From Micromonospora profundi (GTDB taxonomy: Bacteria > Actinomycetota > Actinomycetes > Mycobacteriales > Micromonosporaceae): a stretch of DNA of 64,000 nt. Under the pieces are notes generated by a model. The model saw only the letters and a list, made by a program, of their open reading frames with translations, was not told the origin of the DNA and ran no database searches. The position numbers and the translations under genes were made by a program. Below are positions 26,250-35,988 of this stretch, piece by piece (within the stretch, counting starts at the first letter, position 1; each line of letters begins with the position of its first letter). The DNA lies in NCBI RefSeq assembly GCF_011927785.1, contig NZ_JAATJK010000001.1, positions 1,240,001-1,304,000 of the forward strand, read 5' to 3'.

Positions 26250-27032
26250 TCACAGCCCCTCCGCCCGGTCCTCGCCGAGCGCGGTGAGCCGGTCACGCAG
26301 GCGGGACGCCTCCGCCGGGCGTAGCCCCGGCACCCGGGCGTCGCTCGCGGCGGCGGCCGTGTGCAACTGCACGGTGGCCAGGTTGAAGGCGCGCTCCAGA
26401 GGGCCGGCGCTCACGTCGACGAACTGCATCCGGGAGTACGGCACGATGGACAGCCGTCGGACCAGCAGCCCGTGCCGCACGAGCAGGTCGTCGTCGCGTT
26501 CCGCGTACCCCCAGGCCCGGACCGCGCGGACGATGGCCGTGGCCCGCCACGCGCCGAACACGAGTACGGCGGCGAAGGCGACCCCGAACAGCCCATGGCC
26601 GCTCAGCGCCCAGCCGAACGCTGTCACCGCCAGCCCGACGGCCACCACGATCGCCAGTCGGATCAGCTCCACCCAGATCAGGTCGGTGGAGATCGGCTGC
26701 CACTGGACGGAGTCCGGCCACGGGTCCAACGGGCCTCGTCCGCCGGGCGCGCCGGAGGCGGAAAGCGGGTCGGCGCCCGGTGGCGGCAGGAGGCCGGGAG
26801 GCGGCAGGTCGGGTGGGCGCGAGCTGGCGTCGTACCCCCCGGAGGGAGGCAGCGCTTGCGGCGGTAGCGGCGCCGGCGACGATGCGTCGGGCGGGGTGGG
26901 CTCCGGGCCGAGCGTGCCCGGCGCCGGGAACGTGCCGGGCGGCGGTGGGACACCGGGCGGCGCGGCGGCCGGCGTGGGCGGCCAGGACGGGGAGGTGGGG
27001 TTCGGCGGTCCGGCGCGGTCCTCCGCGCTCAC
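26250..27032 (-). CDS. Bacterial PH-domain membrane protein (YdbS-like)
   Basis: 260 residues: a long Pro/Ala/Gly-rich disordered N-terminus (1-105), two transmembrane helices (about 120-165), then one bPH_2 module with VRHGLLVRRLSIVPYSRMQFVDVSAGPLERAFNLATVQLHT, the typical YdbS core. It is 43 bp upstream of the YdbT-like gene on the same strand, so the two likely form an operon and a complex. The proline-rich tail is seen in many actinobacterial homologues and may bind partner proteins. Confidence 0.82.
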   Translation of the reverse strand: MSAEDRAGPPNPTSPSWPPTPAAAPPGVPPPPGTFPAPGTLGPEPTPPDASSPAPLPPQALPPSGGYDASSRPPDLPPPGLLPPPGADPLSASGAPGGRGPLDPWPDSVQWQPISTDLIWVELIRLAIVVAVGLAVTAFGWALSGHGLFGVAFAAVLVFGAWRATAIVRAVRAWGYAERDDDLLVRHGLLVRRLSIVPYSRMQFVDVSAGPLERAFNLATVQLHTAAAASDARVPGLRPAEASRLRDRLTALGEDRAEGL

Positions 27033-27134
27033 CGACGGGACCCGTTCCGCGCGTACGGCGCTGCCGTTCCACGCCGTGCGTGGACGGCGCGCGACGTCAC
27101 GCTGCTGTGCCTCATCGTTTCCTCGCTGCGCTGA

Positions 27135-27365
27135 TCACATGTCGAGGGTAGGTGATGCGGGCACCGGAGTGACGGTACGCAGGAAGCCGCGAGCGTCCAG
27201 GAAGTCGCCCAGACTGCCCCGGTGGTCGGCGCACGCGAGCCAGGTCTTGCGTCGCTCGGCGTCGTGCAGGCGCGGATTGTTCCACTCCAGGGCCCAGACG
27301 GCTGTGGCACGGCAGCCGCGGGCCGAGCAGACCAGGGCCTCGTCGGCAGGGGAGGGGATGCTCAT
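27135..27365 (-). CDS. Small conserved actinobacterial Cys/His protein
   Basis: 76 residues from the ATG at 27365. Three Cys and a late Cys-x2-His (CSARGC near the start, LACADH near residue 45) suggest a zinc-binding ribbon, followed by a GDFLDARGF segment. Relatives in Streptomyces and other actinobacteria are often annotated, without good reason, as acetone carboxylase fragments; no carboxylase domain is present. TAGACT ends seven bases before the ATG with no ribosome-binding site, so a leaderless message is likely. It is divergent from moxR. Function unknown. Confidence 0.72.
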   Translation of the reverse strand: MSIPSPADEALVCSARGCRATAVWALEWNNPRLHDAERRKTWLACADHRGSLGDFLDARGFLRTVTPVPASPTLDM

Positions 27366-27606
27366 CACGGCCAGTCTAGGGCGGCCGGAGAGGAAGTTTG
27401 AGCGCCGGGCGGCCACGGGGGGAGCCGCCCGGCGACGGGATGAATGGTACACACCACGGGCGGGTCGGTGTCCACCCGTGACGGGCGATTCGGTTGGCGG
27501 GGACGACGTGGCGAAAATCGGCTTCTCCCCACCACCACACTCAGCCGGGCGTGCGAGTCTTGATACCGCACCAGCCGCGACGACCGACAAACGCTGTGGA
27601 GGACCG

Positions 27607-28713
27607 GTGGCCCAGCCGACCACGCCCGATGCCCCGACGCCGAACGGGGCGGCACCGGAGACGCCCGCGCCGGTGACGACGCCCGCGCAGGATGCCACCC
27701 TGTTGGAGAAGGCGCTGTTCGAGATCAAACGGGTGATCGTCGGGCAGGACCGGATGGTGGAGCGGATGTTCGTGGCGCTGCTCGCCCGGGGTCACTGCCT
27801 GCTCGAAGGGGTGCCCGGGGTGGCAAAGACCCTGGCCGTGGAGACCCTCGCCAAGGTTGTCGGCGGCTCGTTCGCCCGGGTGCAGTTCACACCGGACCTG
27901 GTGCCGGCCGACATCATGGGCACCCGGATCTACCGGCAGTCGAGTGAGAAGTTCGACGTCGAGTTGGGCCCGGTCTTCGTCAACTTCCTGCTCGCCGACG
28001 AGATCAACAGGGCGCCGGCCAAGGTGCAGTCGGCGCTGCTGGAGGTGATGAGCGAGCGGCAGGTGTCCATCGGCGGGGAGAGCCACCGGGTGCCCGAGCC
28101 GTTCCTGGTGATGGCCACCCAGAACCCGATCGAGCAGGAGGGCGTCTACCCGCTGCCGGAGGCGCAGCGGGACCGGTTCCTCATGAAGATCGTGGTCGGC
28201 TACCCGACCGACGCCGAGGAACGCGAGATCGTCTACCGGATGGGCGTGGCCGCTCCGGAGCCGGCGGCGGTCTTCGACACACCCGACCTGATCGCCCTGC
28301 AACGCAAGGCGGACCAGGTGTTCGTGCACAACGCGCTCGTCGACTACGCGGTCCGGCTGGTGCTGGCCACCCGTACCCCGGCAGAGCACGGCATGCCGGA
28401 CGTCGCCCAGCTCATCCAGTACGGGGCCAGCCCGCGCGCCTCGCTCGGCCTGGTGCGGGCCACCCGCGCGCTGGCGCTACTGCGCGGCCGGGACTACGCG
28501 CTCCCGCAGGACGTGCAGGACATCGCCCCGGACATCCTGCGGCACCGGCTGGTGCTCAGCTACGACGCGCTCGCCGACGACGTACCGGCCGACCACATCG
28601 TGCACCGGGTCATGTCGACGATCCCGCTCCCGGCGGTCGCACCCCGGCAGCAGGCCACCCCGTCGCCCACCGTCGCGCCGCCGGGTGCAGGCTGGCCCGG
28701 GCAGCGGCCGTGA
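27607..28713 (+). CDS. moxR: MoxR-type AAA+ ATPase
   Basis: 368 residues from the GTG at 27607 with GGAGG five bases upstream; the frame is open a long way 5' but has no start signal there. Walker A GVPGVAKT (68-75), Walker B LLADEIN (about 127-133), sensor-1 ATQNP and a C-terminal AAA lid are all present. MoxR ATPases act as chaperones that activate vWA-domain partners. The next two genes encode a DUF58 protein and a vWA membrane protein with overlapping stop/start codons, the standard moxR-DUF58-vWA operon. The N-terminal 40 residues are Pro/Ala/Thr-rich and probably disordered. Confidence 0.95.
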   Translation: MAQPTTPDAPTPNGAAPETPAPVTTPAQDATLLEKALFEIKRVIVGQDRMVERMFVALLARGHCLLEGVPGVAKTLAVETLAKVVGGSFARVQFTPDLVPADIMGTRIYRQSSEKFDVELGPVFVNFLLADEINRAPAKVQSALLEVMSERQVSIGGESHRVPEPFLVMATQNPIEQEGVYPLPEAQRDRFLMKIVVGYPTDAEEREIVYRMGVAAPEPAAVFDTPDLIALQRKADQVFVHNALVDYAVRLVLATRTPAEHGMPDVAQLIQYGASPRASLGLVRATRALALLRGRDYALPQDVQDIAPDILRHRLVLSYDALADDVPADHIVHRVMSTIPLPAVAPRQQATPSPTVAPPGAGWPGQRP

Positions 28714-29693
28714 CCTCACCCACCCCTCGTCCCGCCCTCCTCGGCGACCGCAGCGAAGCGGTGCTGTCCCGCCTCCAACTGCTCGTCACCCGCAAGCTCG
28801 ACGGCCTGCTCCAGGGCGACTACGCCGGCCTGCTGCCGGGGCCGGGCAGCGAGGCGGGGGAGTCGCGGGAGTACCGCCCCGGCGACGACGTACGCCGGAT
28901 GGACTGGCCGGTCACGGCCCGGACCACGACGGCGCACGTGCGGCGTACGGTCGCCGACCGGGAGTTGGAGACCTGGCTGGCGTTGGACCTGTCGGCAAGC
29001 CTGGACTTCGGCACCGGGCAGTGGCTCAAGCGGGAGGTCGTGGTCGCCGCCGCGGCGGCCATCGCCCACCTGACAGTGCGCGGAGGTAACCGGATCGGCG
29101 CGGTGATCGGCACCGGCGGTGGCGCGCTCACACCGACCCGCCGGTGGCGCGGTGGCCCACCGCCGCCCGGGCCGGGGGTGCTCACCCGGCTGCCGGCCCG
29201 CTCGGGCCGCAAGGAGGCGCAGGGCCTGCTGCGTACGGTGGCCGGCACCGCGATCCAGCCCGGCCGGGGCGATCTGGGCGCCCTCATCGAGATGCTCAAC
29301 CGGCCACCCCGACGACGTGGGGTGGCCGTGGTGGTCTCGGACTTCCTCGCGCCGGCCGAGCAGTGGGCCCGGCCGATGCGCAAGCTGCGGGTGCGCCACG
29401 ATGTGCTGGCGATCGAGGTGGTGGACCCGCGCGAGCTGGAGTTGCCCGACGTGGGGGTGTTGCCGGTGGTCGATCCGGAAAGCGGTGAGCTGCACGAGGT
29501 GCAGACCGCCGACCCGCGCCTGCGTCAGCGGTACGCCGAGGCTGCCGCCGCCCAGCGCGCCACGATCGCCGCCGCGCTGCGCGGCGCCGGCGCGGCCCAC
29601 CTGCGTCTGCGTACCGACCGAGACTGGCTGCTGGACATGGTGCGTTTCGTTGCCGCGCAGCGGCACGCCCGCACCCGGGGGACGACACGATGA
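28710..29693 (+). CDS. DUF58 domain protein of the MoxR operon
   Basis: 327 residues; the GTG start overlaps the moxR stop by four bases (GTGA), implying translational coupling. The DUF58 hallmark YRPGDDVRRMDWPVTART is near residues 55-72, followed by a vWA-like fold with LALDLSASLDFG. No signal peptide or transmembrane segment is present, so it is likely a cytoplasmic or peripheral partner of MoxR and the vWA protein. A His/Pro/Arg-rich loop sits at about 140-160. The biochemical role of the family is not established; it is linked to maturation or stress responses. Confidence 0.92.
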   Translation: MTSPTPRPALLGDRSEAVLSRLQLLVTRKLDGLLQGDYAGLLPGPGSEAGESREYRPGDDVRRMDWPVTARTTTAHVRRTVADRELETWLALDLSASLDFGTGQWLKREVVVAAAAAIAHLTVRGGNRIGAVIGTGGGALTPTRRWRGGPPPPGPGVLTRLPARSGRKEAQGLLRTVAGTAIQPGRGDLGALIEMLNRPPRRRGVAVVVSDFLAPAEQWARPMRKLRVRHDVLAIEVVDPRELELPDVGVLPVVDPESGELHEVQTADPRLRQRYAEAAAAQRATIAAALRGAGAAHLRLRTDRDWLLDMVRFVAAQRHARTRGTTR

Positions 29694-30640
29694 TCCGTTT
29701 TCTGCAACCGTGGTGGCTGCTGGCCGTGCTGCCGGTGCTCGCCCTCGCCGCGTTCTACGTCTGGCGGCAGTTGCACCGCCGGGATTACGCGATGCGGTTC
29801 ACGAACGTGGACCTGCTGCGGACCGTGGCGCCGAAAGGCCTGGGCTGGCGGCGGCACGTCCCGGCGACGGCGTTCCTGCTCTGCCTGTTGGTGCTCGCCA
29901 CCGCGCTGGCCCGCCCGGCGATGGACCGGAAGGAGCCACTGGAGCGGGCGACAGTGATGCTGGCCATCGACGTGTCGCTGTCGATGCAGGCCGACGACGT
30001 AAGGCCGAACCGGCTGGAGGCCGCGCAGGAGGCGGCCAAGCAGTTCGTCGGCGAGCTGCCGGAGAGCTACAACCTGGGCCTCGTGTCATTCGCGAAGGCG
30101 GCGAACGTGCTGGTGCCGCCGGGCAAGGACCGGGAGGCGGTGACCGCCGCGATCGACGGGCTGGTGCTGGCCGAGGCGACAGCCACCGGTGAGGCGGTGT
30201 TCACCTGCCTGGAGGCGATCAGGTCGGTGCCGGCCGACGGTGCGGCGGGCATCCCACCGGCACGGATCGTGCTGCTCTCCGACGGGTTCCGCACCTCGGG
30301 TCGATCGGTGGAGGAGGCGGCGGCCGCCGCGCAGGCGGCCAACGTGCCGGTGTCCACCATCGCCTTCGGCACCGACACGGGCCAGGTCGACATCGGCGGG
30401 CAACTCCAGCGGGTGCCAGTGGACCGGCTCGCGCTGGCGGAGCTGGCCGAGACCACCGAGGGCTACTTCTACGAGGCGGCGTCGGTGAGCGAGCTGAAGC
30501 AGGTCTACCAGGACATGGGCAGTTCGATCGGCTTCCGCACCGAGCCACGCGAGGTGACCCAGTGGTACGCCGGACTGGCGCTGCTCCTGGCGCTCTGCGC
30601 CGGCTCGCTCAGCCTGCTCTGGTCGTCCCGGATGCTCTGA
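29690..30640 (+). CDS. vWA-domain membrane protein of the MoxR operon
   Basis: 316 residues, overlapping the DUF58 stop by four bases (ATGA). Two N-terminal transmembrane helices (about 8-25 and 58-77) precede an extracytoplasmic or cytoplasmic von Willebrand A domain whose metal site is intact: DVSLS (Asp94, Ser96, Ser98), a Thr near 164 in TATGEAV and LLSDGFRT. A third helix (about 293-312) ends the protein, as in BatA-type proteins. It presumably binds a partner through the metal site under control of the MoxR ATPase. Confidence 0.92.
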   Translation: MIRFLQPWWLLAVLPVLALAAFYVWRQLHRRDYAMRFTNVDLLRTVAPKGLGWRRHVPATAFLLCLLVLATALARPAMDRKEPLERATVMLAIDVSLSMQADDVRPNRLEAAQEAAKQFVGELPESYNLGLVSFAKAANVLVPPGKDREAVTAAIDGLVLAEATATGEAVFTCLEAIRSVPADGAAGIPPARIVLLSDGFRTSGRSVEEAAAAAQAANVPVSTIAFGTDTGQVDIGGQLQRVPVDRLALAELAETTEGYFYEAASVSELKQVYQDMGSSIGFRTEPREVTQWYAGLALLLALCAGSLSLLWSSRML

Positions 30641-30702
30641 GCGAAGGGCCGGCGGTGGTCAGTGGCCGCCGCCGGGCAGGGCTCGGTGGCTGGCCGGCCG
30701 GG

Positions 30703-30792
30703 TCAGTGGCCGCCGCCGCCGGCCAGGACGAAGATGACGGCCACCCAGACGGCGGCGAGGGTGAAGCCCAGGGGGGCGACGTAGCGGCTCAT
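30703..30792 (-). CDS. 29-residue hydrophobic peptide
   Basis: Small open frame with a good GGAG eight bases before its ATG (30792): MSRYVAPLGFTLAAVWVAV followed by IFVLAGGGGH. It forms one transmembrane helix with a basic start, ending in GGGGH. Its compact design and ribosome-binding site suggest a real small membrane protein, but function is unknown. The last 15 bases plus flank recur as a direct repeat at 30658-30674. It lies between the vWA gene (plus) and the fabG operon. Confidence 0.5.
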   Translation of the reverse strand: MSRYVAPLGFTLAAVWVAVIFVLAGGGGH

Positions 30793-31963
<1,171 letters not shown>

Positions 31964-31989
31964 CCCCTTTGATTACGGAGGAAACCTGC

Positions 31990-32757
31990 ATGTCCGGACT
32001 GCTCGCCGGTAAGCGGCTGCTCGTCAGCGGCGTCATCACCGACGCTTCGATCGCCTTCTCGGTGGCGAAGCTCGCCCAGGAGAACGGCGCGCAGGTCGTG
32101 CTGACCGGCTTCGGACGGCTATCCCTGGTCGAGCGGATCGCCAAGCGGCTGCCCGAGCCGGCGCCGGTCATCGAGGTGGACGTGACAAACGCCGAGCACC
32201 TGGCCAGCCTCGCCGACCGGGTCCGTGAGCACGTCGACGGGCTCGACGGCGTGGTGCACTCGATCGGCTTCGCCCCGCAGAGCTGCCTCGGCGGCGGTTT
32301 CCTCGACGCGCCCTGGGAGGACGTGGCGACCGCCCTGCACGTCTCCACCTTCTCGTACAAGTCGCTGGCCATGGCGGCGCTGCCGCTGATGTCGCCCGGC
32401 GGCGCGGTGGTCGGCCTGACCTTCGACGCCACGAAGGCGTGGCCGGTCTACGACTGGATGGGCGTGGCCAAGGCCGGCCTGGAGTCCGCATCCCGCTACC
32501 TGGCGCTGCACCTGGGCAAGCAGGGCATCCGCAGCAACCTGGTCGCCGCCGGGCCGCTGCGCACCATCGCCGCGAAGTCGATCCCGGGCTTCGACCAGTT
32601 CGAGGACGCCTGGACCGAGCGGGCGCCGCTGGGCTGGAGCCTCACCGACCAGGAGCCGGCCGCCCGGGCCTGCCTCGCGCTGCTGTCGGACTGGTTCCCG
32701 GCCACCACCGGCGAGATCGTCCACGTCGACGGCGGCTACCACGCCATCGGCGCCTGA
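31990..32757 (+). CDS. fabI: Enoyl-ACP reductase (InhA/FabI-type)
   Basis: 255 residues from the ATG at 31990 with GGAGG seven to eight bases upstream. It performs the last reduction in each fatty acid elongation round, using NADH. The FabI/InhA subfamily features are present: GKRLLVSGVITDASIAF, HSIGFAPQ, and the Tyr-x6-Lys pair in YDWMGVAKAGL rather than the YAASK of FabG. GGYHAIGA ends the chain, as in InhA. It sits directly after fabG and is probably co-transcribed; the hairpin at 32762-32819 could end this unit before the ferrochelatase gene. Confidence 0.95.
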   Translation: MSGLLAGKRLLVSGVITDASIAFSVAKLAQENGAQVVLTGFGRLSLVERIAKRLPEPAPVIEVDVTNAEHLASLADRVREHVDGLDGVVHSIGFAPQSCLGGGFLDAPWEDVATALHVSTFSYKSLAMAALPLMSPGGAVVGLTFDATKAWPVYDWMGVAKAGLESASRYLALHLGKQGIRSNLVAAGPLRTIAAKSIPGFDQFEDAWTERAPLGWSLTDQEPAARACLALLSDWFPATTGEIVHVDGGYHAIGA

Positions 32758-32761
32758 CCTG

Positions 32762-32819
32762 GTGTAAGGAAGGGCCCCTTCTTAACGCCTCAGGCATAGG
32801 AAGGGGCCCTTCCTAACAC
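32762..32819. repeat. Intergenic palindrome with GGAAGGGCCCCTT core
   Basis: Arms 32762-32781 and 32800-32819 are complementary over about 20 bp with one mismatch (GTGTAAGGAAGGGCCCCTTC). Another element with the same core lies at 63330-63420, 30 kb away. It is 4 bp after the fabI stop and could end transcription, but its recurrence suggests a dispersed element. Confidence 0.8.
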
Positions 32820-32883
32820 GGCGCGATCCAGTGGTCACCGCCCCGACCGGATGGTGTGCCGGCTGGCGAGGAACAATGGGGCC

Positions 32884-33912
32884 ATGTCGTACGACGCGGT
32901 GGTGCTGGTGTCCTTCGGCGGGCCGGAACGGCCCGAGGACGTGATGCCTTTCCTGCAGAACGTGACACGCGGCCGGGGCGTGCCGCCCGAGCGGCTGGCC
33001 GAGGTCGCCGAGCACTACCAGCACTTCGGTGGGGTGTCCCCGATCAACCAGCAGTGCCGTGACCTGCTGGCAGCCGTCCGCGCCGACTTCGCCGCGAACG
33101 GTGTCGACCTGCCCGTCTACTGGGGCAACCGCAACTGGGACCCGATGCTCGCCGACACCGTGACGCAGATGCGCGACGACGGCGTCACCCGCGCGCTGGC
33201 CTTCGTCACCAGCGCGTACGGCGGCTACTCGTCCTGCCGGCAGTACCAGGAGGACATCGCCGCCGCCCGGGCCGCCGTCGGCCCCGACGCCCCGGTGATC
33301 GAGAAGCTGCGCCAGTTCTGGGACCACCCCGGTTTCATCGAGCCGCACGTGGACGCGGTCCGGGCCGCGTTGGCCCAGCTCGACCCGGCCCGGCGGGACA
33401 CCACCCGGCTGGTGTTCACCGCCCACTCGGTGCCCACCTCGATGGCGGCAAGCGCCGGCCCGCACGGCGGCCGGTACGAGGCGCAGTTGCACGAGGCCAC
33501 CCGACTGGTCGCGGCGGCTGCCGCCCCCGACCTGGAGTACGACCTGGTGTGGCAGAGCCGCTCCGGCCCGCCGCAGGTGCCGTGGCTGGAGCCGGACGTC
33601 AACGACCACCTCGCCACCCTCGCCGAGAACGGCACGACAAGCGTGGTCGTCAGCCCGATCGGTTTCGTCTCCGACCACCTGGAGGTGGTGTGGGACCTGG
33701 ACACCGAGGCGCTGGAGACCGCCAAGCAGCTCGGCCTGGACTTCGTCCGGGCCGGCACGCCGGGCACCGACCCGCGCTTCGTGGCGATGGTCCGTGAGCT
33801 GGTCACCGAGCGCGCCGACCCGGACGGTGCGCAGCTGCGCCGCCGCCTGGGTGAGCTGCCGATGTGGGACACCTGCCCCACTGTCTGCTGCGTGCCGACC
33901 CGCCGCCCCTGA
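32884..33912 (+). CDS. hemH: Ferrochelatase (coproporphyrin-type, with Fe-S cysteines)
   Basis: 342 residues from the ATG at 32884 (MSYDAVVLVSFGGPE). Inserts ferrous iron into coproporphyrin III (or protoporphyrin) in haem synthesis. The conserved metal-site His is in LVFTAHSVPTSM, and VSPIGFVSDHLEVVWDLD carries the second half of the active site with the Glu. Cys118 (YSSC) and Cys331, Cys335 and Cys336 (TCPTVCC at the C-terminus) can hold a 2Fe-2S cluster, as in mycobacterial enzymes. It lies after fabG-fabI as in other actinobacteria. Actinobacteria generally use the coproporphyrin-dependent route, so cpfC is the equivalent name. Confidence 0.94.
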   Translation: MSYDAVVLVSFGGPERPEDVMPFLQNVTRGRGVPPERLAEVAEHYQHFGGVSPINQQCRDLLAAVRADFAANGVDLPVYWGNRNWDPMLADTVTQMRDDGVTRALAFVTSAYGGYSSCRQYQEDIAAARAAVGPDAPVIEKLRQFWDHPGFIEPHVDAVRAALAQLDPARRDTTRLVFTAHSVPTSMAASAGPHGGRYEAQLHEATRLVAAAAAPDLEYDLVWQSRSGPPQVPWLEPDVNDHLATLAENGTTSVVVSPIGFVSDHLEVVWDLDTEALETAKQLGLDFVRAGTPGTDPRFVAMVRELVTERADPDGAQLRRRLGELPMWDTCPTVCCVPTRRP

Positions 33913-33949
33913 CGACCCAACCGCCCACCGACACCCCGGGGAATCATCG

Positions 33950-34729
33950 ATGCAGGACCGCAAGCCGGTGCAGAGCTGGCTGACCGACATGGACGGCGTG
34001 CTGGTGCACGAGGGCCAGCCGGTGCCCGGCGCGCCGGAGTTCGTCAACCGGCTGCGCTCCTCGGGCAAGCCGTTCCTGGTGCTCACCAACAACTCGATCT
34101 ACACGCCGCGTGACCTGACGGCCCGGTTGAGCCGGATGGGGCTGGACGTCCCGGAGGAGGCGATCTGGTCCTCCGCCCTGGCCACCGGCCAGTTCCTCGC
34201 CGACCAGCGGCCGGGCGGCACCGCGTACGTCATCGGTGAGGCCGGCCTGACCACGGCGCTGCACGCTGTCGGCTACGTGCTCACCGACTTCGCCCCGGAC
34301 TACGTGGTGCTCGGCGAGACCCGCACCTACAGCTTCGAGGCGATCACCAAGGCGGTTCGGCTGATCAACGACGGGGCGCGGTTCATCTGCACAAACCCCG
34401 ACGTGACCGGCCCGTCCGTGGAGGGCGCCCTGCCCGCCGCCGGATCCGTCGCCGCGATGATCTCCAAGGCGACGGGGGTGGAGCCGTACTTCGTCGGCAA
34501 GCCCAACCCGATGATGATGCGGTCGGCGTTGAACACCATCAACGCGCACTCGGAGAGCACCGCGATGATCGGCGACCGGATGGACACCGACATCCTGTGT
34601 GGCCTGGAGGCCGGCCTGGAGACCATCCTGGTGCTCACCGGAATCAGCAGCCGCACCGAGGCGGAGCGCTACCCGTACCGCCCGTCCCGGATCGTCAACT
34701 CGGTCGCCGACCTGCTCGACGAGGTCTGA
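33950..34729 (+). CDS. HAD-IIA phosphatase (NagD-like)
   Basis: 259 residues from the ATG at 33950, preceded by GGGGAA. The HAD motifs are in order: motif I DMDGVLVHEG (nucleophile Asp near residue 13), motif II VLTNNS, the Lys of motif III in FVGKPNP, and motif IV MIGDRMDTDI. The C2 cap between motifs II and III (about 75-180) places it with NagD/4-nitrophenylphosphatase enzymes. Likely substrates are sugar or nucleotide monophosphates. It follows hemH after 37 bp, probably in the same transcript, and ends before a 14-bp palindrome. Confidence 0.9.
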   Translation: MQDRKPVQSWLTDMDGVLVHEGQPVPGAPEFVNRLRSSGKPFLVLTNNSIYTPRDLTARLSRMGLDVPEEAIWSSALATGQFLADQRPGGTAYVIGEAGLTTALHAVGYVLTDFAPDYVVLGETRTYSFEAITKAVRLINDGARFICTNPDVTGPSVEGALPAAGSVAAMISKATGVEPYFVGKPNPMMMRSALNTINAHSESTAMIGDRMDTDILCGLEAGLETILVLTGISSRTEAERYPYRPSRIVNSVADLLDEV

Positions 34730-34807
34730 CCGTCAGCTTGGGTGGCGCGTCGTTGACCGCGCTGCGTTGATCGCGACCGCTGGTCGCTGCCGCTGATCGC
34801 GCGGTAA

Positions 34808-34854
34808 CCAGGATGTAGTGGTAACGCTCCTACGTGGACACCACTACATCCTGG
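34808..34854. terminator. Bidirectional hairpin between convergent genes
   Basis: 14-bp perfect arms (34808-34821 CCAGGATGTAGTGG with 34841-34854) around a 19-nt loop, between the HAD gene and the convergent gene ending at 34912. Confidence 0.75.
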
Positions 34855-34911
34855 ATCGAGCACGATCATGCCTGTGGCGTCGCGCGGTGGTGCCGCATCG
34901 CGGCGGAGCGG

Positions 34912-35706
34912 TCAGGGGCGCAGGGGGGCGTTGCAGGCGGCGACGAGGGCCTGCCGGCAGGCCGCGGTGAGTGGTCGCAGCGCCGCGTCGCGTTGCTGCG
35001 CCTCGTAGTTGTTGATCGCGCCGCCGGGTGCGGCGTGCCCGGCCAGGGCGAGCACCCGGTCGAGCACCGCGGCGCGGGCGAACAGCCGGCGTGCCCGCGG
35101 GTCGAAGCCCGGCGGCAGGTCGGTGGCACCGTCGGGGCGGCGCAGCGCGGCAAGCGCCCCGGCCAGTTCGGGCCGCCACTGGGCGACGTCGAGGCGGGTC
35201 AGCGCGGCGGTGGTCTCGGCCAGCGCGGCAGCCAGCTCCGCCTCGGCCTCGGCGGCGCCGGGCAGTGCGAGGGAGGCGGCGGGCGCGTTTGCGGGCAGCG
35301 GGTAGACGCGCCACAGCACCGTCTCGAAACAGTCACCCGAGCCCGAAGTGTGGTTGCGGACCTGGGGGATCAACCCGAGCCCACCGGCCACCACCGCCTC
35401 GCCTGTCACCAGCGCCGCACCGGCGAAGTCCCCAGGACCGGGCAGGCCGCGGGGGTCACCCGGCGCGGGCAGCACCAGCCGGATCTCGTCCGGGGAGAGC
35501 TTGGCCAGGGTGGGCAGCGCGGCGCCGAGCGGGACGTCGGTCCAGGTGCCGGGGGCGTCCGCAACGAGGTGCTCCTCGTCGCCGGCGATGGCGTCGGCGA
35601 CCTCGTCGAACGGCACCAACCCGGCGCGCCACGCGCGCACCCAGGCAACGAACCGGCTCGACCGGCGCGGCGCGAGTGTGGCCGCGCCCGTTGCGGGGGT
35701 GGACAT
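34912..35706 (-). CDS. Conserved actinobacterial protein of unknown function
   Basis: 264 residues from the ATG at 35706. TACCCT ends six bases upstream and no ribosome-binding site is present, so a leaderless start is likely; a GTG seven codons earlier is the alternative. No signal peptide or transmembrane helix. The conserved-looking part is LPTLAKLSPDEIRLVLPAPGDPRGLPGPGDFAGAAL and GDCFETVLWRVYPLP in the first half; the second half is Ala/Leu/Arg-rich helix. I do not recognise a family with a known reaction. It is convergent with the HAD gene and divergent from the DUF3097 gene. Confidence 0.75.
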   Translation of the reverse strand: MSTPATGAATLAPRRSSRFVAWVRAWRAGLVPFDEVADAIAGDEEHLVADAPGTWTDVPLGAALPTLAKLSPDEIRLVLPAPGDPRGLPGPGDFAGAALVTGEAVVAGGLGLIPQVRNHTSGSGDCFETVLWRVYPLPANAPAASLALPGAAEAEAELAAALAETTAALTRLDVAQWRPELAGALAALRRPDGATDLPPGFDPRARRLFARAAVLDRVLALAGHAAPGGAINNYEAQQRDAALRPLTAACRQALVAACNAPLRP

Positions 35707-35833
35707 GCCGAAAGGGTACGTGGTCACGACCGGCCCTGTCTCGGCTGCCGCTCCGACCGCCCGCCCTGCCCCGAACTACCCCGTTCGCCCACCCCCGCCG
35801 GCCCTGCCCCATGAGCCCTCACCCCACCCCCAG

Positions 35834-35911
35834 CGTCGATCATGGGGTTGTGGTGGCCGAAAGATGATGTTTGGTCATGGTTCGTGGGGCACCACAACTC
35901 CATGATCGACG
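35834..35911. repeat. 22-bp-arm inverted repeat upstream of the DUF3097 gene
   Basis: Arms 35834-35855 and 35890-35911 are complementary over 22 bp with one G-T wobble (core GATCATGGGGTTG). The 34-nt loop itself can pair partly (TGGCC with GGTCA). A related core occurs in the palindrome at 40825-40873. It is A+T-richer than its surroundings and lies 78 bp before the DUF3097 ATG. Confidence 0.85.
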
Positions 35912-35988
35912 GGGTTGGGCGGTGGGCTTTTGACCGTGATGGCGTGTTGGGGTGGGGGGTTGGGGTTGGCGGCGTTAGCGTGATCGAC

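Noticed and set aside
27135..27365. Acetone carboxylase
   Set aside because: Similar small actinobacterial proteins carry this name, but 76 residues with a Cys/His pattern have no carboxylase domain.
26056..27606. N-terminal extension of MoxR
   Set aside because: The upstream frame runs antisense through the PH-domain genes; only the GTG at 27607 has GGAGG and leads to a standard MoxR length.
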